Both the position numbers and the translations under genes were made by a program. A DNA stretch of 64,000 nt from Pycnococcus provasolii (taxonomy: Eukaryota > Chlorophyta > Pseudoscourfieldiophyceae > Pseudoscourfieldiales): contig CP150547.1 in the NCBI GenBank assembly GCA_049487715.1, positions 496,001 to 560,000 of the forward strand. Reading direction: 5' to 3'. The notes under the pieces were generated by a model. That model saw only the letters and a program-made list of their open reading frames with translations, was not told the origin of the DNA and did no database searches. Positions 8,691-19,213 of the stretch are shown here, piece by piece (within the stretch, counting starts at the first letter, position 1; every line of letters starts with the position of its first letter).

Positions 8691-10538
8691 GTAGATCTGG
8701 AGACTATATCACCGACTTACTTTATATATGCAACGGCCAAAGAACAAAAACGAAAAAAAAAAGACGAGAAAGACCAAAATCCTTGTGAGATGGTTCTTTT
8801 TCTTTTCTTCTTCTGAGTTTTTTTTTCACACACAGAGACAAAAAAGGTCGTACAGGTATCGTTGTGTGCGTGTGTGTTTTCTTCTTTCTTTAAAAAAAAG
8901 CTTCTGAAAGAAAGCACACAATCACACACTACTCACACACACAAGAATCTCAACTTCTCTCTCGAAAGTTGTTTTGTTCCTTTGAGTTGTTTCTTTCTCC
9001 CGTATGTAGATGACAAACAAAAAGAGCCAACAAGCCTTCAAAAGCAGTCAAGAAACAAGACAGAGAAGAAACTCACAGAGACCAAGTGTATAGTACAGCG
9101 CCAGTAATTATGATATACAAAGAGCGCAGATACACACAGACGCCACTGCTACACTGTACAAAGTAAGGGCTGCCACACACTGTTGGAATGACGCCTATAA
9201 TGAAGAGGCCTTTGAGGGGGAGGGCTATGGTCGACCTAACCCGTCGACCTAAGAGTACGCAGCGAGGAAGAGGGAGGCCTACGCAGAGTATCGTAGAGCT
9301 CTCTCTCTCTCTGCAGAAGTGCAGAGCCTAACCGGAACCGCCCCCCCCCTGGGCAGTTCCCCAGCCCCCCTGGGGGCACGAGACGGATGGATCCTCGAGG
9401 GTTTGTTTCCCCCGGGACCCTTGGTGCGAGCAACAGGAGAACTGACGGGTCCACGAGGGGGAATAGCCTTCTTCTGGCAGTCTGGAGGGAGGGGGAAAGG
9501 GAAAACAGCGGGCAACGCAACATTGGCTACCCTAGGTTGGGATCCTAGGACGGTGTGCCCTAGTAGCACGGGCGGTGCAGTGGACTATGGCGGTTTTGCG
9601 AGTTCTCTGGGAGATCGACTCCTATTTCCCTCTTTTGCGAGTTCTTTTCGGCGAGTTCTCTGACAGTCTGATTCTAACCTTATTAGCTACCCTAAGTTTT
9701 GGGCCTTATTTTTTTTTCTTTCGTCGAGGTTTTGGTCGAGTTCTTCTTCGTCGTCCTTTTTAAGGTAGGGTAGGCTCATGGTTACAGTATTGGGTTCGGA
9801 GTTCACTGGCTTCAATTGGTCGACCTTTTCAACCTATTTTTCCTAGGAACCAACACGTTCGACCTCGTTTGGTTTTTGGTTTGGTTTTTTTTCGTTTTTT
9901 TCGAGTTTTTTCGGTGAGTCTTTGTGTGGGTCGTCTGGGTCGTCTTCTCCGTCTTCGTCTTGTTCGTCTTGTTTGGGCTGAAGGAGTGCTGCCCGGTACC
10001 CGACTACCCGTGCCATGATGAGTCGACACTCCGGACACTCCTCCATGTCCGTGAACGAGCAAAGCAGGGACGACTTCACAGCAATAACTAGTACTACGAT
10101 TTAAGGCGAGGACTGAGGACCGGACCAAGACAGACGTACCCGTACCCGGTATCGTTGTCCTACTCCGCCATGAAGGATTCGCTCGGATCTCCTTTTCCCA
10201 AACTGGTCCTTGTGTCCTTTTACCATCTGGCAGCCAGTGCACAGTGCAGGCGTGCAGTGCAAACTTTTGGCCGGCCAGAAGACGTGGCGTCTCCCCGTGG
10301 ACTTATGCGTGAAGGCGTTGCATCAACGAACAACCCAACCCCGACCACCTTGGCCAAGTGCAAGTAAAGTGGAAACCCCGAAATATCCAGGCATTTCGGG
10401 GTTCGTTCCAGGTTCGTTCTGGGGGGAACGACCGGTCGCCCGCCCGCCCCTCATTCTGTGACGCGCCGCCGCCGCCGTGTCGCCACCGCCCGCCGACACA
10501 GCGCCACTCGCAGTCAGTCAGCAGTCTCAAGAAAGAAT
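8691..10538. other. 1.85-kb intergenic region with no firm gene
   Basis: The left part (8740-9080) is A/T-homopolymer-rich and forms the Pumilio upstream region. 9200-9800 repeats short GTCGACCTAA and GCGAGTTCT motifs. A minus-strand frame at 10046-9843 (66 codons, with CPEC near its start and a Lys/Asp/Glu/Pro-rich tail) has coding-like composition but no recognisable family, and I do not call it. A perfect 11-base inverted repeat (AACCCCGAAAT ... ATTTCGGGGTT) lies at 10374-10403, about 140 bases before the next start codon. Confidence 0.5.
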
Positions 10539-11372
10539 ATGACGGGGGAAAAGGACGTCAACCCAACAGAAGCAGCACAAAATGCTCCACAACAGAAAAA
10601 GCGACGACGCTCATCCAAGGCATCTGCATCTGCAGAGGTGGACCTCCTGAGCTCGCTCGACCCCGAGGAGCGCCGACGACGAGAAACGCAGCGCGCGTGT
10701 CAAAAATTAGCACTGCAAGCACAAGCACAGGGGAACAAGTACCGCAAGCCGCAGTGGGCACGCAACGGAGCGGCGGCGGCCAACCAGGGATCCATGTCGC
10801 GCTCGCAAAAACGAAAATTAGCCACGCCTCACGTTGTCGTGATACCCGTGCTCTGGCAGTCGAGAAGGCACGAGGCGGAAAGGGTGAGGCGCGCTTGCGA
10901 GAACACCACGACGGCGCTACAAAGAGCCAGACTGCGTGTCGTGCTTGACGACGACGTTGCCACGCTTCCTGGACGACGCATGCGCAAGTGGGAGGAACGA
11001 GGGGTTAAGGTGCGCTTGGAGCTCGGACCGCGTGACGTCGACGCGCACAAGGCCATTTTAGCGTGCCAAGGTGGAGAGGCGGGAACCGTCGCAGAGAAAA
11101 CGGAAATCGGACTGTCGCCGGGCGACCTCGTTCCCGCAATCTTAGATGCTCTGCAGCGACTCGGCGTCGCGCTCGGGGACGATGTCGACGTCGAAGCCGC
11201 CAAGGAGGAGGCGAAACAGGTGGCGGAGGAGGAGCGCAAGCGAAGCTTTTCCCAGGCAGAGGGGGGAAAGCGAAAGGGTGGCGACGACATGGACGACTTC
11301 GAACTCAACGACGGCGGAGGAGGAGGTCGACCAAATTCGTCAATGAACAAGAGACAGCATGTTCGCCTGTAA
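10539..11372 (+). CDS. Stand-alone anticodon-binding-domain protein (ProRS/ThrRS C-domain type)
   Basis: The protein is 277 aa from ATG 10539. The frame extends upstream without a better start. It begins with a basic, disordered region of about 85 residues that includes nuclear-localisation-like clusters (KKRRRSSK). The middle part, about residues 95-215, resembles the class II tRNA-synthetase anticodon-binding fold. It starts with VVVIPVLW, passes through a PGRRMRKWEERGV segment and ends in RLELGPRD, which matches the prolyl-tRNA synthetase signature of a KGVPxRxExGPRD strand. No catalytic motif 1, 2 or 3 is present, so it cannot aminoacylate. Such proteins may act as tRNA-binding cofactors or in RNA processing. 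The tail is Glu/Lys- and Gly-rich. It converges with the phosphatase gene, 57 bases away. Confidence 0.65.
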   Translation: MTGEKDVNPTEAAQNAPQQKKRRRSSKASASAEVDLLSSLDPEERRRRETQRACQKLALQAQAQGNKYRKPQWARNGAAAANQGSMSRSQKRKLATPHVVVIPVLWQSRRHEAERVRRACENTTTALQRARLRVVLDDDVATLPGRRMRKWEERGVKVRLELGPRDVDAHKAILACQGGEAGTVAEKTEIGLSPGDLVPAILDALQRLGVALGDDVDVEAAKEEAKQVAEEERKRSFSQAEGGKRKGGDDMDDFELNDGGGGGRPNSSMNKRQHVRL

Positions 11373-11429
11373 AATTCTACACAAATGTTGCACGTTTTTG
11401 ATTTTTTCAACTTTTCAACTTTTTCAACT

Positions 11430-12659
11430 TCATATGCCGAGCAACAGGAAGAGACGTGGCGCGATCTCCATTGACGCCCATCCAAATGCACCGTACTTCA
11501 CAGCCGACTTGAACGTGCAAAACCATGCAGGCAACTTTGTCGGTTCGGGAGGCACCGCGACAGATCGGAACGCTTTCATCGCCACGTCCGCAACCAGGTA
11601 AGATGCCAACATCGCGGGGAATCCAACCGCGCAGCGATACAGCATATGCGTTGTGGATGGAGCGTCAAGCGCCGATTCAACAAATTCAGCGCGCATGCGC
11701 ACGTCGCCCAGCCAAACACCTGCGGCACCGCCAAGCAATCGCATGGCTAAATCGCGGCTTGGCGTCGAGCTTCCCGGCGGCGGCGTCGGGTACGCCACGT
11801 GGCTCAACATGATGGCAAAGGTCAGCCAAGCCAACACATTGCGACTGCAGCAATCGCACGACTCGAGGCGGCTTGCGATTGCGGCGTGCAAATTCAACGC
11901 GTCCCACAACAGTGCGCACGTCAAGCCCACAACGAGACCGCCGACCAGGTCAAATGGCGTGTGCATGCGCTTGTACACGCGTGTCCATCCAACGAGCGCC
12001 GTTGTTCCGAGCGTCCACGCCCACCGTGTTGCGAAGGGCAACCCTGAAGCAAGCACGTGAACGAGCACGAGGTGGTTTCCGACGTGCGTAGAAGGAAAGC
12101 CAAACTCGCGGCTGCTTGAAGGCGTGGCGTAGTGCTGGTCCGGCGTCTCTCGCAGGAGCGTGGCGCCGCTAGGTGCCGCGTCGGCACTTCCTTGTTTCCG
12201 ACGTTGGCGAATGTCGGCTGATGTTTGTGTGACTGTTGTTGTTGGTGGTGGCTGTGGCTGTGGCTGTGGCTGTGGCGAGGCTGAGGCTGCGACCGCTGCA
12301 GCAGGCGCTGGTGGAGGTGCGACGCGCGTGGGTTGCGTCGAAGACACGGCGTCGCCATCGGCGTCTTCGTCCGAGGATGACGACGAGATGCGCGCCTCCT
12401 CCCAGTCCACCGCCTCGAACTGTGCAGGCCTCGGCGACGCGACGAGGTCTTTCAGCGCGTTTCCCACATACAGCGTGATGGCCAGTAGTGTGATGAGTTC
12501 TCTCATTTTGTGCCTTCCTTGTGATCCCAACCACGCAAGTAGCGGTAAGGATCCGACGTATATTTCCGTCGAGACGATGAACGAGCACAGGAGGCATATA
12601 GTTCTTATAATGAGGTCCAGGAAGGGATAAGACGAGGGGGTGGATAACACACACACCAT
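11430..12659 (-). CDS. PAP2-family lipid phosphatase (sphingoid-base-phosphate phosphatase-like)
   Basis: I take ATG 12659; ATG 12731 is also in frame and would add 24 basic residues. The three catalytic motifs of the type 2 phosphatidic acid phosphatase superfamily are present: KDLVASPRP (C1), FPSTHV (C2) and TRVYKRMHTPFD (C3). PSTH instead of PSGH, and the C3 form, point to the sphingosine-1-phosphate phosphatase/LCB-phosphate phosphatase branch, which acts in the ER membrane. Several hydrophobic segments flank the motifs and continue to the C-terminus. About 110 residues of Ser/Asp/Pro/Gln-rich, probably lumenal or cytosolic loop sequence separate C1 from C2, much longer than usual for the family. 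Substrate preference is inferred only. Confidence 0.82.
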   Translation of the reverse strand: MVCVLSTPSSYPFLDLIIRTICLLCSFIVSTEIYVGSLPLLAWLGSQGRHKMRELITLLAITLYVGNALKDLVASPRPAQFEAVDWEEARISSSSSDEDADGDAVSSTQPTRVAPPPAPAAAVAASASPQPQPQPQPPPTTTVTQTSADIRQRRKQGSADAAPSGATLLRETPDQHYATPSSSREFGFPSTHVGNHLVLVHVLASGLPFATRWAWTLGTTALVGWTRVYKRMHTPFDLVGGLVVGLTCALLWDALNLHAAIASRLESCDCCSRNVLAWLTFAIMLSHVAYPTPPPGSSTPSRDLAMRLLGGAAGVWLGDVRMRAEFVESALDAPSTTHMLYRCAVGFPAMLASYLVADVAMKAFRSVAVPPEPTKLPAWFCTFKSAVKYGAFGWASMEIAPRLFLLLGI

Positions 12660-13211
12660 GGAAAGGTGTGATCGCGCGATACGAACCGCAGACGGACGTA
12701 CGAGAGAACGTACATGTAAGTAGAGACCCATCTATAAAGTACAGTCACAGATCGATGTGGAAGTTCACAGATGATTCAACAACAACAACACCCTTGAGAC
12801 CCAACACGACACTATGACGATGATGAGACAGGATTTCTCAGATGGGCCGAGGGGGAGACCAGTTCCAGTTGGAGGGGAGGGGAGGTGGGGGAGAGACGCG
12901 TCCTTTTAAGCCTCCCAAATATAAGCTTACAGCTTAAAAAATATGCCCTGGATCAACCCTGCCTGGGTTAGGGTTTCGTGTAGCCCTAAGGTTAGTTGCA
13001 TCGTAATTCGTAACCCTAAGGGTACATTTTACTTTACTACCCTAATCCCGTCCCCTTCCAGTCCCTCCCGAGTCCCTCCCGGGCCCGCTGCCTCTTTTCT
13101 CCCTTTCAGCCTTTGCCTCTTTCCGTGATGGACGCACCTCCAACACGCACCTGACCCGTCGGCTCACTCAGCGAAAGAAGAGAGTCAGTCGCCTTGAAGT
13201 CGTCTTCGAGC
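12660..13211. other. Divergent upstream region with telo-box-like motif
   Basis: This stretch lies between the divergent phosphatase and triple-repeat genes. A GGGTTAGGGTTT motif sits at 12965-12976, about 240 bases before the plus-strand start codon, with degenerate copies (CCCTAAGG) near 12993 and 13011. No gene is seen. Confidence 0.55.
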
Positions 13212-14291
13212 ATGCACGCTCACGCGGTAGCGGTAAATGCCAACTTGCAGGCGAGCGCGATGAGCCAAGGCTCTTCGTTTGTGAAGGCTCACGCTCCTCA
13301 CTCTGCCTTTCATTCTTCAAGCCAGAGCGTCGGCCGTTTGACGTGCCCGCCTTCGCGTCACGACGATGTCGTCGTGACTCTTGCTCCTGCCACTCCTGCT
13401 CACTCCGCTGGCGCTGTCAACTCAACTGCAGACGTTCTCGACCTCATGCAAGACGACGACGACGACGAGCGTTACACGTCGGTCACGGTCACCGAGTCGC
13501 CAGCCGCAACCATACCGGCCGAACTTTCCACGGCGATCAGCGGCAAGGTGGCTCGCTCGTTTCGCAGCTTCGAGGATGCGCGCACGTACGTGCGCACGCT
13601 CGGTCTAAAGAGCTGGAAGGAGTGGCACGCGTGGAGTAAGTCAGGCGCGCGTCCGCACGACATTCCGAGCACTCCTAATGTGACGTACGCGTCATCCGGC
13701 TGGCTATCTTACGGCGATTTCCTCGGATATGCGGTGGGGAAGCAGGCTCAGAAAAGAAAAGAGTCGAAGTTTCGCAGCTTCGAGGATGCGCGCACGTACG
13801 TACGCACGCTCGGTTTGAAGAGCGCGAAGGAGTGGGAGGCGTGGAAGGCGTCAGGCAAGCGACCGTGTGACATTCCGAGCCATCCTCAGACGACGTACAA
13901 GCAATCAGGCTGGCTATCTTACGGCGACTTCCTCGGATTTGCGGAGGGCAAGGTTTCTGGCTCGTTTCGCAGCTTCGAGGATGCGCGCGCGTACGTGCGC
14001 ACGCTCGGTCTGAAGAGCGTGAAGGAGTGGCAGGCGTGGAGCAAGTCCGCGCGACCACACGACATTCCGGGCACTCCTAATGTGACGTACGCGTCATCGG
14101 GTTGGACGTCTTACGGCGACTTCCTCGGATTTGCGCGAGGCAAAGTGACTGGCGCGTATAAGCGCAACGCTGCCGTGGCAAGTCTGCGGGCGTTGCATAA
14201 CGACGCGGACAACGACGAAAAGGATGAGCAAGATGGAGTCGACGAGGACGCACGCCGTCGCAAACAGGCGAAGCGTCCACGCGGCGGATAA
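13212..14291 (+). CDS. Protein with three ~65-residue 'FRSFEDAR' repeats (phage-integrase repeat unit-like)
   Basis: The protein is 359 aa from ATG 13212. After about 115 disordered residues come three tandem repeats encoded around 13555-13735, 13765-13945 and 13960-14145. Each has the frame FRSFEDARTYVRTLGLKS, then KEW.AW, then DIP..P..TY, then SGW.SYGDFLGFA. This matches the short repeat I know from integrase-like and uncharacterised proteins of prasinophytes, stramenopiles and large DNA viruses (in my memory the Pfam 'phage-integrase repeat unit'). No integrase catalytic domain is present. DNA binding is plausible but unproven. The C-terminus is Asp/Lys/Arg-rich with a nuclear-signal-like KQAKRPR. 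The repeats are nearly identical at DNA level, which suggests recent duplication or conversion. Confidence 0.8.
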   Translation: MHAHAVAVNANLQASAMSQGSSFVKAHAPHSAFHSSSQSVGRLTCPPSRHDDVVVTLAPATPAHSAGAVNSTADVLDLMQDDDDDERYTSVTVTESPAATIPAELSTAISGKVARSFRSFEDARTYVRTLGLKSWKEWHAWSKSGARPHDIPSTPNVTYASSGWLSYGDFLGYAVGKQAQKRKESKFRSFEDARTYVRTLGLKSAKEWEAWKASGKRPCDIPSHPQTTYKQSGWLSYGDFLGFAEGKVSGSFRSFEDARAYVRTLGLKSVKEWQAWSKSARPHDIPGTPNVTYASSGWTSYGDFLGFARGKVTGAYKRNAAVASLRALHNDADNDEKDEQDGVDEDARRRKQAKRPRGG

Positions 14292-14512
14292 AGAAGTGTC
14301 CTGTAAATTACAACACGATGTAAATCATATGTCACTGTGCCTGACCCATAAGTCCCGCACTCCCGCCAACTCGATGCATCTGAATACGCCAAATGCACGG
14401 CCAAATATGGCGTCGTCCCTGAGAGGCTGAGAGACAAGCCGACGTGTCTTTTCAAAGCAAGCAAGAAACACGCACGCACTGAACGTGCGCAACATAAGAA
14501 CCCGAACCACCG

Positions 14513-14535
14513 TAACCCTAACCCTAACCCGAACC
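14513..14535 (+). repeat. Short CCCTAA array upstream of GT29 gene
   Basis: Two perfect CCCTAA units and a degenerate one (AACCCGAACC) lie about 245-265 bases upstream of the sialyltransferase-like start codon at 14777. The flanks at 14292-14776 hold no gene; a duplicated CTCAGAGCTCTCCTCCTC motif lies near 14558-14590. Confidence 0.85.
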
Positions 14536-14776
14536 TCCTCTCTGATAACCTCGCCCCTCTCAGAGCTCTCCTCCTCCTCAGAGCTCTCCTCCCAAACCTC
14601 CCATAATACTCCAACCAGGTGCCTGGGGTGATGAGGAGCTTATCCGCCCAATAAATACTCTTCTCTTCTCTTCTTCCTCAAGGCTCAAGGGGCCGGCCTT
14701 TAGGCGTCGAGGGAGGCTCATTCCGCACCCTCCCCCGGAGCACCCCACCATACTCTTATCATCCGGAGCTCCGACC

Positions 14777-16307
14777 ATGCCGCCTCCTCCGTCCATGTCT
14801 TTTGCACGCCATTTGATACGCTCATCCAGTTCGAAAACCTTCTTACTTCCACGCCTGGCATTCATCATGGCCGCCGTCGTACTCGTCTTAACTGTTCACC
14901 TCATCAGACCAACACCCGCGCTCGTCGACCTCGAAGAAGACTCTATCCTCGAGGAGGAATCTATGCTTGGAATCACAGGGAAAGGGGCGCGCGTCGACGC
15001 TGACAGCTTAGCGGCCGGAGACAAACAGACAGCCAAACGAGGACGCGCTGCCGCGGGAGGTGGAAAGGCACGCACGAGAGCAAGATCAAGAGGCGGAGGT
15101 GCCGCCTTGCCTGCCGACGCAAACGACGCGTCGGCGGCGGCCGCCACGCCAGAAGGATCCTCGGAGGACGTGCTCGAGCTCGAGCTCGACAGCGCGGACG
15201 AAGCAGAAAGTGAGGACAGCGAGTCGGGCGACGAGCCTGGCGACGACGAGGCTGAGCGCGCACGCGCGTCGCGATCGAGATCGAAGGGGGCACGGCCGTC
15301 GTCGGCAAGGCCAAAGCCAACCTCCTCGTCCGGCGAGGATGCCGACGACGACGACGAGGACAAGACTTCGGCGTCGAACTACCACAACTGCCCTACGATG
15401 AGCCTTGAGGAGGCGGCAACTTCGAAGCGTCCAGGCATGGAGGGGCTGCACACCGGCCTGCCACGCGGGTACAATCGCACGGATATTTTTGTGCACCAGC
15501 GCAATCACGAGCGGGTCTGCAAGGGAGAGTTTGCGATTCACTGGCGCCACGTTGCGTACTTGCCACCCGACGGCTTCACGGTCGAGCGCACGTACCGCTT
15601 TCGCAGCTGCGCGGTGGTGGGAAACGGCGGCGGGCTTCGCCTGATGAACCTCGGACGCACGATTGACAGCCACGACGTCGTGCTCCGCCTCAACCAGGCT
15701 CCGACGAGCGCGTACAGGCGCTTCGTGGGCATGAAGACCACCTTCCGCCTTCTGAACCGCCTGTGGACGGCGCACTACGGCACTGGGCGATTCATCGAGA
15801 TGGGCTTGCCGATGGAGAGAGGCTTGACGGTCGTGGTGACGCGCTCCACGGGCCGCGGATTCGACAAGATGCACCGCACCATCTACAAGTACAGGCCCGA
15901 CGTCGCGATTTTGTACCTGTCTAGCCGCGTCGTGACGGCGGCACGACGTCTGCTCGTAAGCTACCGCGTTCGCCTCTGCCAGAAAGGCTACGGGCCGTAT
16001 CCCGGCGGGAGTACCCCGAGCAGTGGCTACGTGGCAATCTTCGGGTTGATGCACATGTGCCAGTCGGTGACGGTGTACGGGTTTGGCAAGGACAAGGCTC
16101 ACGGCATACAGGTTCCTTACCACTACTACACCGGTACGGGTAGCCGGTACTCGGGTGACCCGGTGCACTCGTTCAGCACGGAGGAGCACCTGCTTCGCGA
16201 GATGGCTCGCGTCGGCCTCGTAAAGATCTGCAACTACGTTGACGGGAATACGACAGCCGCGCTGAAGAACAACGAGGAGTGCGGGTTCAATCCGTTCTTG
16301 CTCAACA

Positions 16308-16354
<47 letters not shown>

Positions 16355-16420
16355 TCTGCTAAGGGGTGGTACTGCTGCTGCATCTGGTGGTGGCGCCAAG
16401 GACGTCGGCGATGGTGGTAG
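14777..16420 (+). CDS. Sialyltransferase-like glycosyltransferase (GT29), C-terminus probably frameshifted
   Basis: The annotated frame is 547 aa. A short cytosolic tail and one membrane segment (AAVVLVLTVHLI, near residue 40) give the type II Golgi topology. An acidic, disordered stem follows to about residue 200. The catalytic domain has sialylmotif L (CAVVGNGGGLRLMNLG near 277, DSHDVVLRLNQAP), sialylmotif S (PSSGYVAIFGLMHMC), motif III (HYY) and motif VS (H...E in SFSTEEHLL). Green-lineage GT29 proteins transfer Kdo- or sialic-acid-like sugars; the donor here is unknown. After a (GGC)n poly-Gly tract the frame ends in an odd Cys/Trp-rich tail. Removing one base from the G run at about 16362-16365 would open a natural frame to TGA at 16553. 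Confidence 0.85.
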
Positions 16421-17960
16421 CCGCGTGAGCGGCGTGTTCGATCGTCTGTACGGCGAGAATGGCCGCGACAAGTCTGTGCAGTCGTTGCCAAAACGATCGT
16501 CGCGTGTACCCTCCCGAAAGAGCGCGCTCGACGAGGCGGACTCCATGGAGTGAAAGCACTTAATTATTTTTATAAATACACGCCTGTAATATTTACATCA
16601 CACAGCTTTACGTTGTGTGTCACACTCACAACCTCCTCGGCTGACAGTCGTGCGCCTACTACCTTGCAGTACTGTATGCAAACCCGAAACTAGTACAAAC
16701 CAAACCCCTAAAGGTTTATTACCATTCTTTTGCTGGTAAAATCTTCCGCAATCCCTCCCTGGAATCCTAGTACTATCGTATGTGGTGTTACTGTAGGAAT
16801 TTGGTCGTTCTTTTCAAAGAAAATCTCGGGCAACGAACCCCGCCTGATGAGACGCGTAAAATACAGGGTAATAATAGTCTAAGCTTTGCTGCGGGAATCA
16901 CCTAAAACTTAAAATCACGCCCTTCTTGCCTTCTTCTCCTTCTTCGGTACACAAAGTAGCGCTTCGACGGCTTCGTTGGTCACTTGATCACGAGGAGACA
17001 CACGCTTGCGCAGAAAAGTTGGCAACGTGAAAAGTTGGCATGCCAGGTTGCAATGCCCCGCAAAATATTTTGAGATTTTCTTTTTTTTTTTGGGTTTTGG
17101 CCCTTCCTTGAGAGTTGAGAGTGGTTCGACATGCGCGTGCCCTTACCAAATCGACGTACCCTACCGGGTAAACTTTACAGTCCAAATCGACGGAAATCGA
17201 CAAGCAAATAAGAATTATCTTACTGCTGTAAACATGGATGCATGGCTGCATGGGTGATGATGTTGCGCAACTACGCAAATAATGGCGAGAACAACAAAAA
17301 AACGGACACGCGCACAACACAGATGATTGGAGACAAGTGGAGACGTGGAACCCTGCTTTTAGGTGCTGGGCCTGCTTCGTTTTCGATTGTTTTTTCGATT
17401 CCGATTCCGAGTTCGATCTGCTTCCCCCCCCCCCCCTCCCCGCTCCTCCTCCTGCGCGCGCCAGCTCCTCCATTCATTCGTCCGATTCTGATTCTGACGC
17501 GTCGGATTCACCCATTCTGTCATTGCGTGAATCTCATATTAGTACGCAGTGGTTAGTGTTTCTTTAGCGTTAAGGGCGTTTCTTGTTGTGTCTTGGTGTG
17601 TGTGAGTGTGGCTTGGTCAGTCACTGGCTTTGGTGTCACTGGTTTTTCGGTTGGTTCTAGTCCTGCGTTTTTTGGTTGGTTCGCCTGGCGTCGGTTGATT
17701 GTTCTGTGGTGTCTCGATCCTCGCAAGTCGTTGATACTCGTCGTCTTTGGTTGATTTTCGTTCGTGGTGGTTCCACCACGGATTCATTCTTTCCTTTTCA
17801 AAAGCTTGGCTTGAGTGATTTCGTTCACTCTTGAGTTTGTTTTTTTCATTTTGGGTGTTTCCATTTTTCAGCTTTTTCGACCCTATATAGACAGGACCTA
17901 CATCGTGTGTCAGACACTTTTTGCGTCGAGAAAAAATAAGTACCGTTGGCACCACCAAAT
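16421..17960. other. Intergenic region, no firm gene
   Basis: 16421-16556 is probably the true 3' end of the GT29 gene in another frame. Beyond it the sequence is AT-richer, with a direct repeat AAAAGTTGGCA at about 17015-17042 and a C-run at 17426-17438. A minus-strand frame at about 17040-16915 has coding-like composition at its end (VTNEAVEALL, then a basic tail), but I find no start or acceptor, so I do not call it. Confidence 0.45.
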
Positions 17961-18426
17961 ATGGCGCTCGTGTACTCATCGTCACCCATGTCGGTTCTGC
18001 CGGAAGATTCCGATGACACGCCAGCAGCGAAAAAGCAAACCTCCTCCGACGCAGTCGATAAGGGGAAGCAACAGCTCGTTCCTCCTCCACAAACAAAGGT
18101 GGCCGTCGTCGTCGTCGACGAACCGTCGACGCCGCCTCTACCCATCAAGCAAAAACCAACCTCGGACGATGACGGAAACCTGCGCGGGGCAGAAAGCTCG
18201 TCAGAAGCGTCAAGCTCACAAAAAAGTCTTCTGGATGCTGACAACGACGCAGAGGAAGTGCCACGCACGTCAAGTGACTCGGAACGGGGAGGACACTTCT
18301 CCGTGTTTGGAGGGCTTTCGGACTCGCCACCACCATCCGTGCGACCTGAGCAGGCTGGTGGAGCCGTGCCGATGCCAACACTGCCCGAAAGTTTGTCGAG
18401 CGAAAGACTCGCAGAAAAGGAGGCGA

Positions 18427-18463
<37 letters not shown>

Positions 18464-19091
18464 TGAATCTTCCCCCTCCTCCCCCTCCTCCTCCTCCACA
18501 CAGCCAACATCACCAGCAGTCAACTCGCCGACAAAGAAACCCAACCTCTCTCTCTTCCAGAAAACTCTCGAACTGACGGCGGGAGATGAGCACATCAAGG
18601 AGCTCGAGGAGAGCGAGTGCTGCTCCATCTGCCTGGATGACTTCACCGACGACGATCCGGCAAAGGTGACGCTCTGCGGACATAGATACCACCTGCAGTG
18701 TGTCATGCAGTGGCGCCAGCGTAGCGACGAGTGTCCGATGTGCCTCCGTACCCTACGATGGGTTGACACGGAAACGGAGGAGCTTGTTGAGGCACTCGCG
18801 CAGCCCGAGTTCGTCGTTGGATCCGCGCCGGACTACACGACGGATCGAAGCACCGGATACGCGCTTATGGCTGCGTACGCATCGTCGCGCCCGCGCCCGC
18901 GGTCGCTGACCACGACGACCGCAACGACGAGAGCGGCGCCGTCACGCGGTGCATTTGCCGCCACGCTCGGAATTCCACAACGTCGGGCAACACAAACCGC
19001 GGCGCCGTCGTCGAGCTCGTCATTGAGCTCATCGGCGCCCGCAAAAGGCTTTTTCGGCAAAATGTCGGCCATGTTCCGCTCCCGGCGGTGA
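17961..19091 (+). CDS. RING-H2 E3 ubiquitin ligase, plant RHF1A/RHF2A-like
   Basis: The protein is 376 aa from ATG 17961. Residues 1-215 are acidic and Ser-rich with a run of about 12 Asp. The RING-H2 finger lies at about residues 219-262: CCSICLDDF, LCGHRYHLQC and CPMC give a complete zinc ligand set with two His. The sequence after the finger (RWVDTETEELVEAL) matches the layout of plant RHF1A/RHF2A, in which the finger is followed by a short helix with 'S/TQELLEAVE'. In Arabidopsis these ligases promote degradation of a cyclin-dependent-kinase inhibitor during gametogenesis; that role is not shown here. The C-terminus is basic and low complexity. It converges with RCL1, 122 bases away. Confidence 0.8.
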
Positions 19092-19213
19092 GTCGCTCAC
19101 CGCATGGAGCACTGCAGTTTAAAAACATACTAAGAAGAAACATTTCTTTGAAAAAACGTAGACGTAGTAACAAACATTTATTTACAGTACATTAATATAC
19201 ATTAGTACGTACC

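Noticed and set aside
9319-10367. Several 60-137-codon frames on both strands
   Set aside because: They overlap each other, lack recognisable motifs, and many lack an ATG; the 10046-9843 frame was the best but stays unsupported.
16915-17473. Minus-strand frames upstream of the RING gene, including a basic tail ending at 16915
   Set aside because: Composition near 16915-17040 looks coding, but no start codon, splice acceptor or homologous motif could be tied to it.
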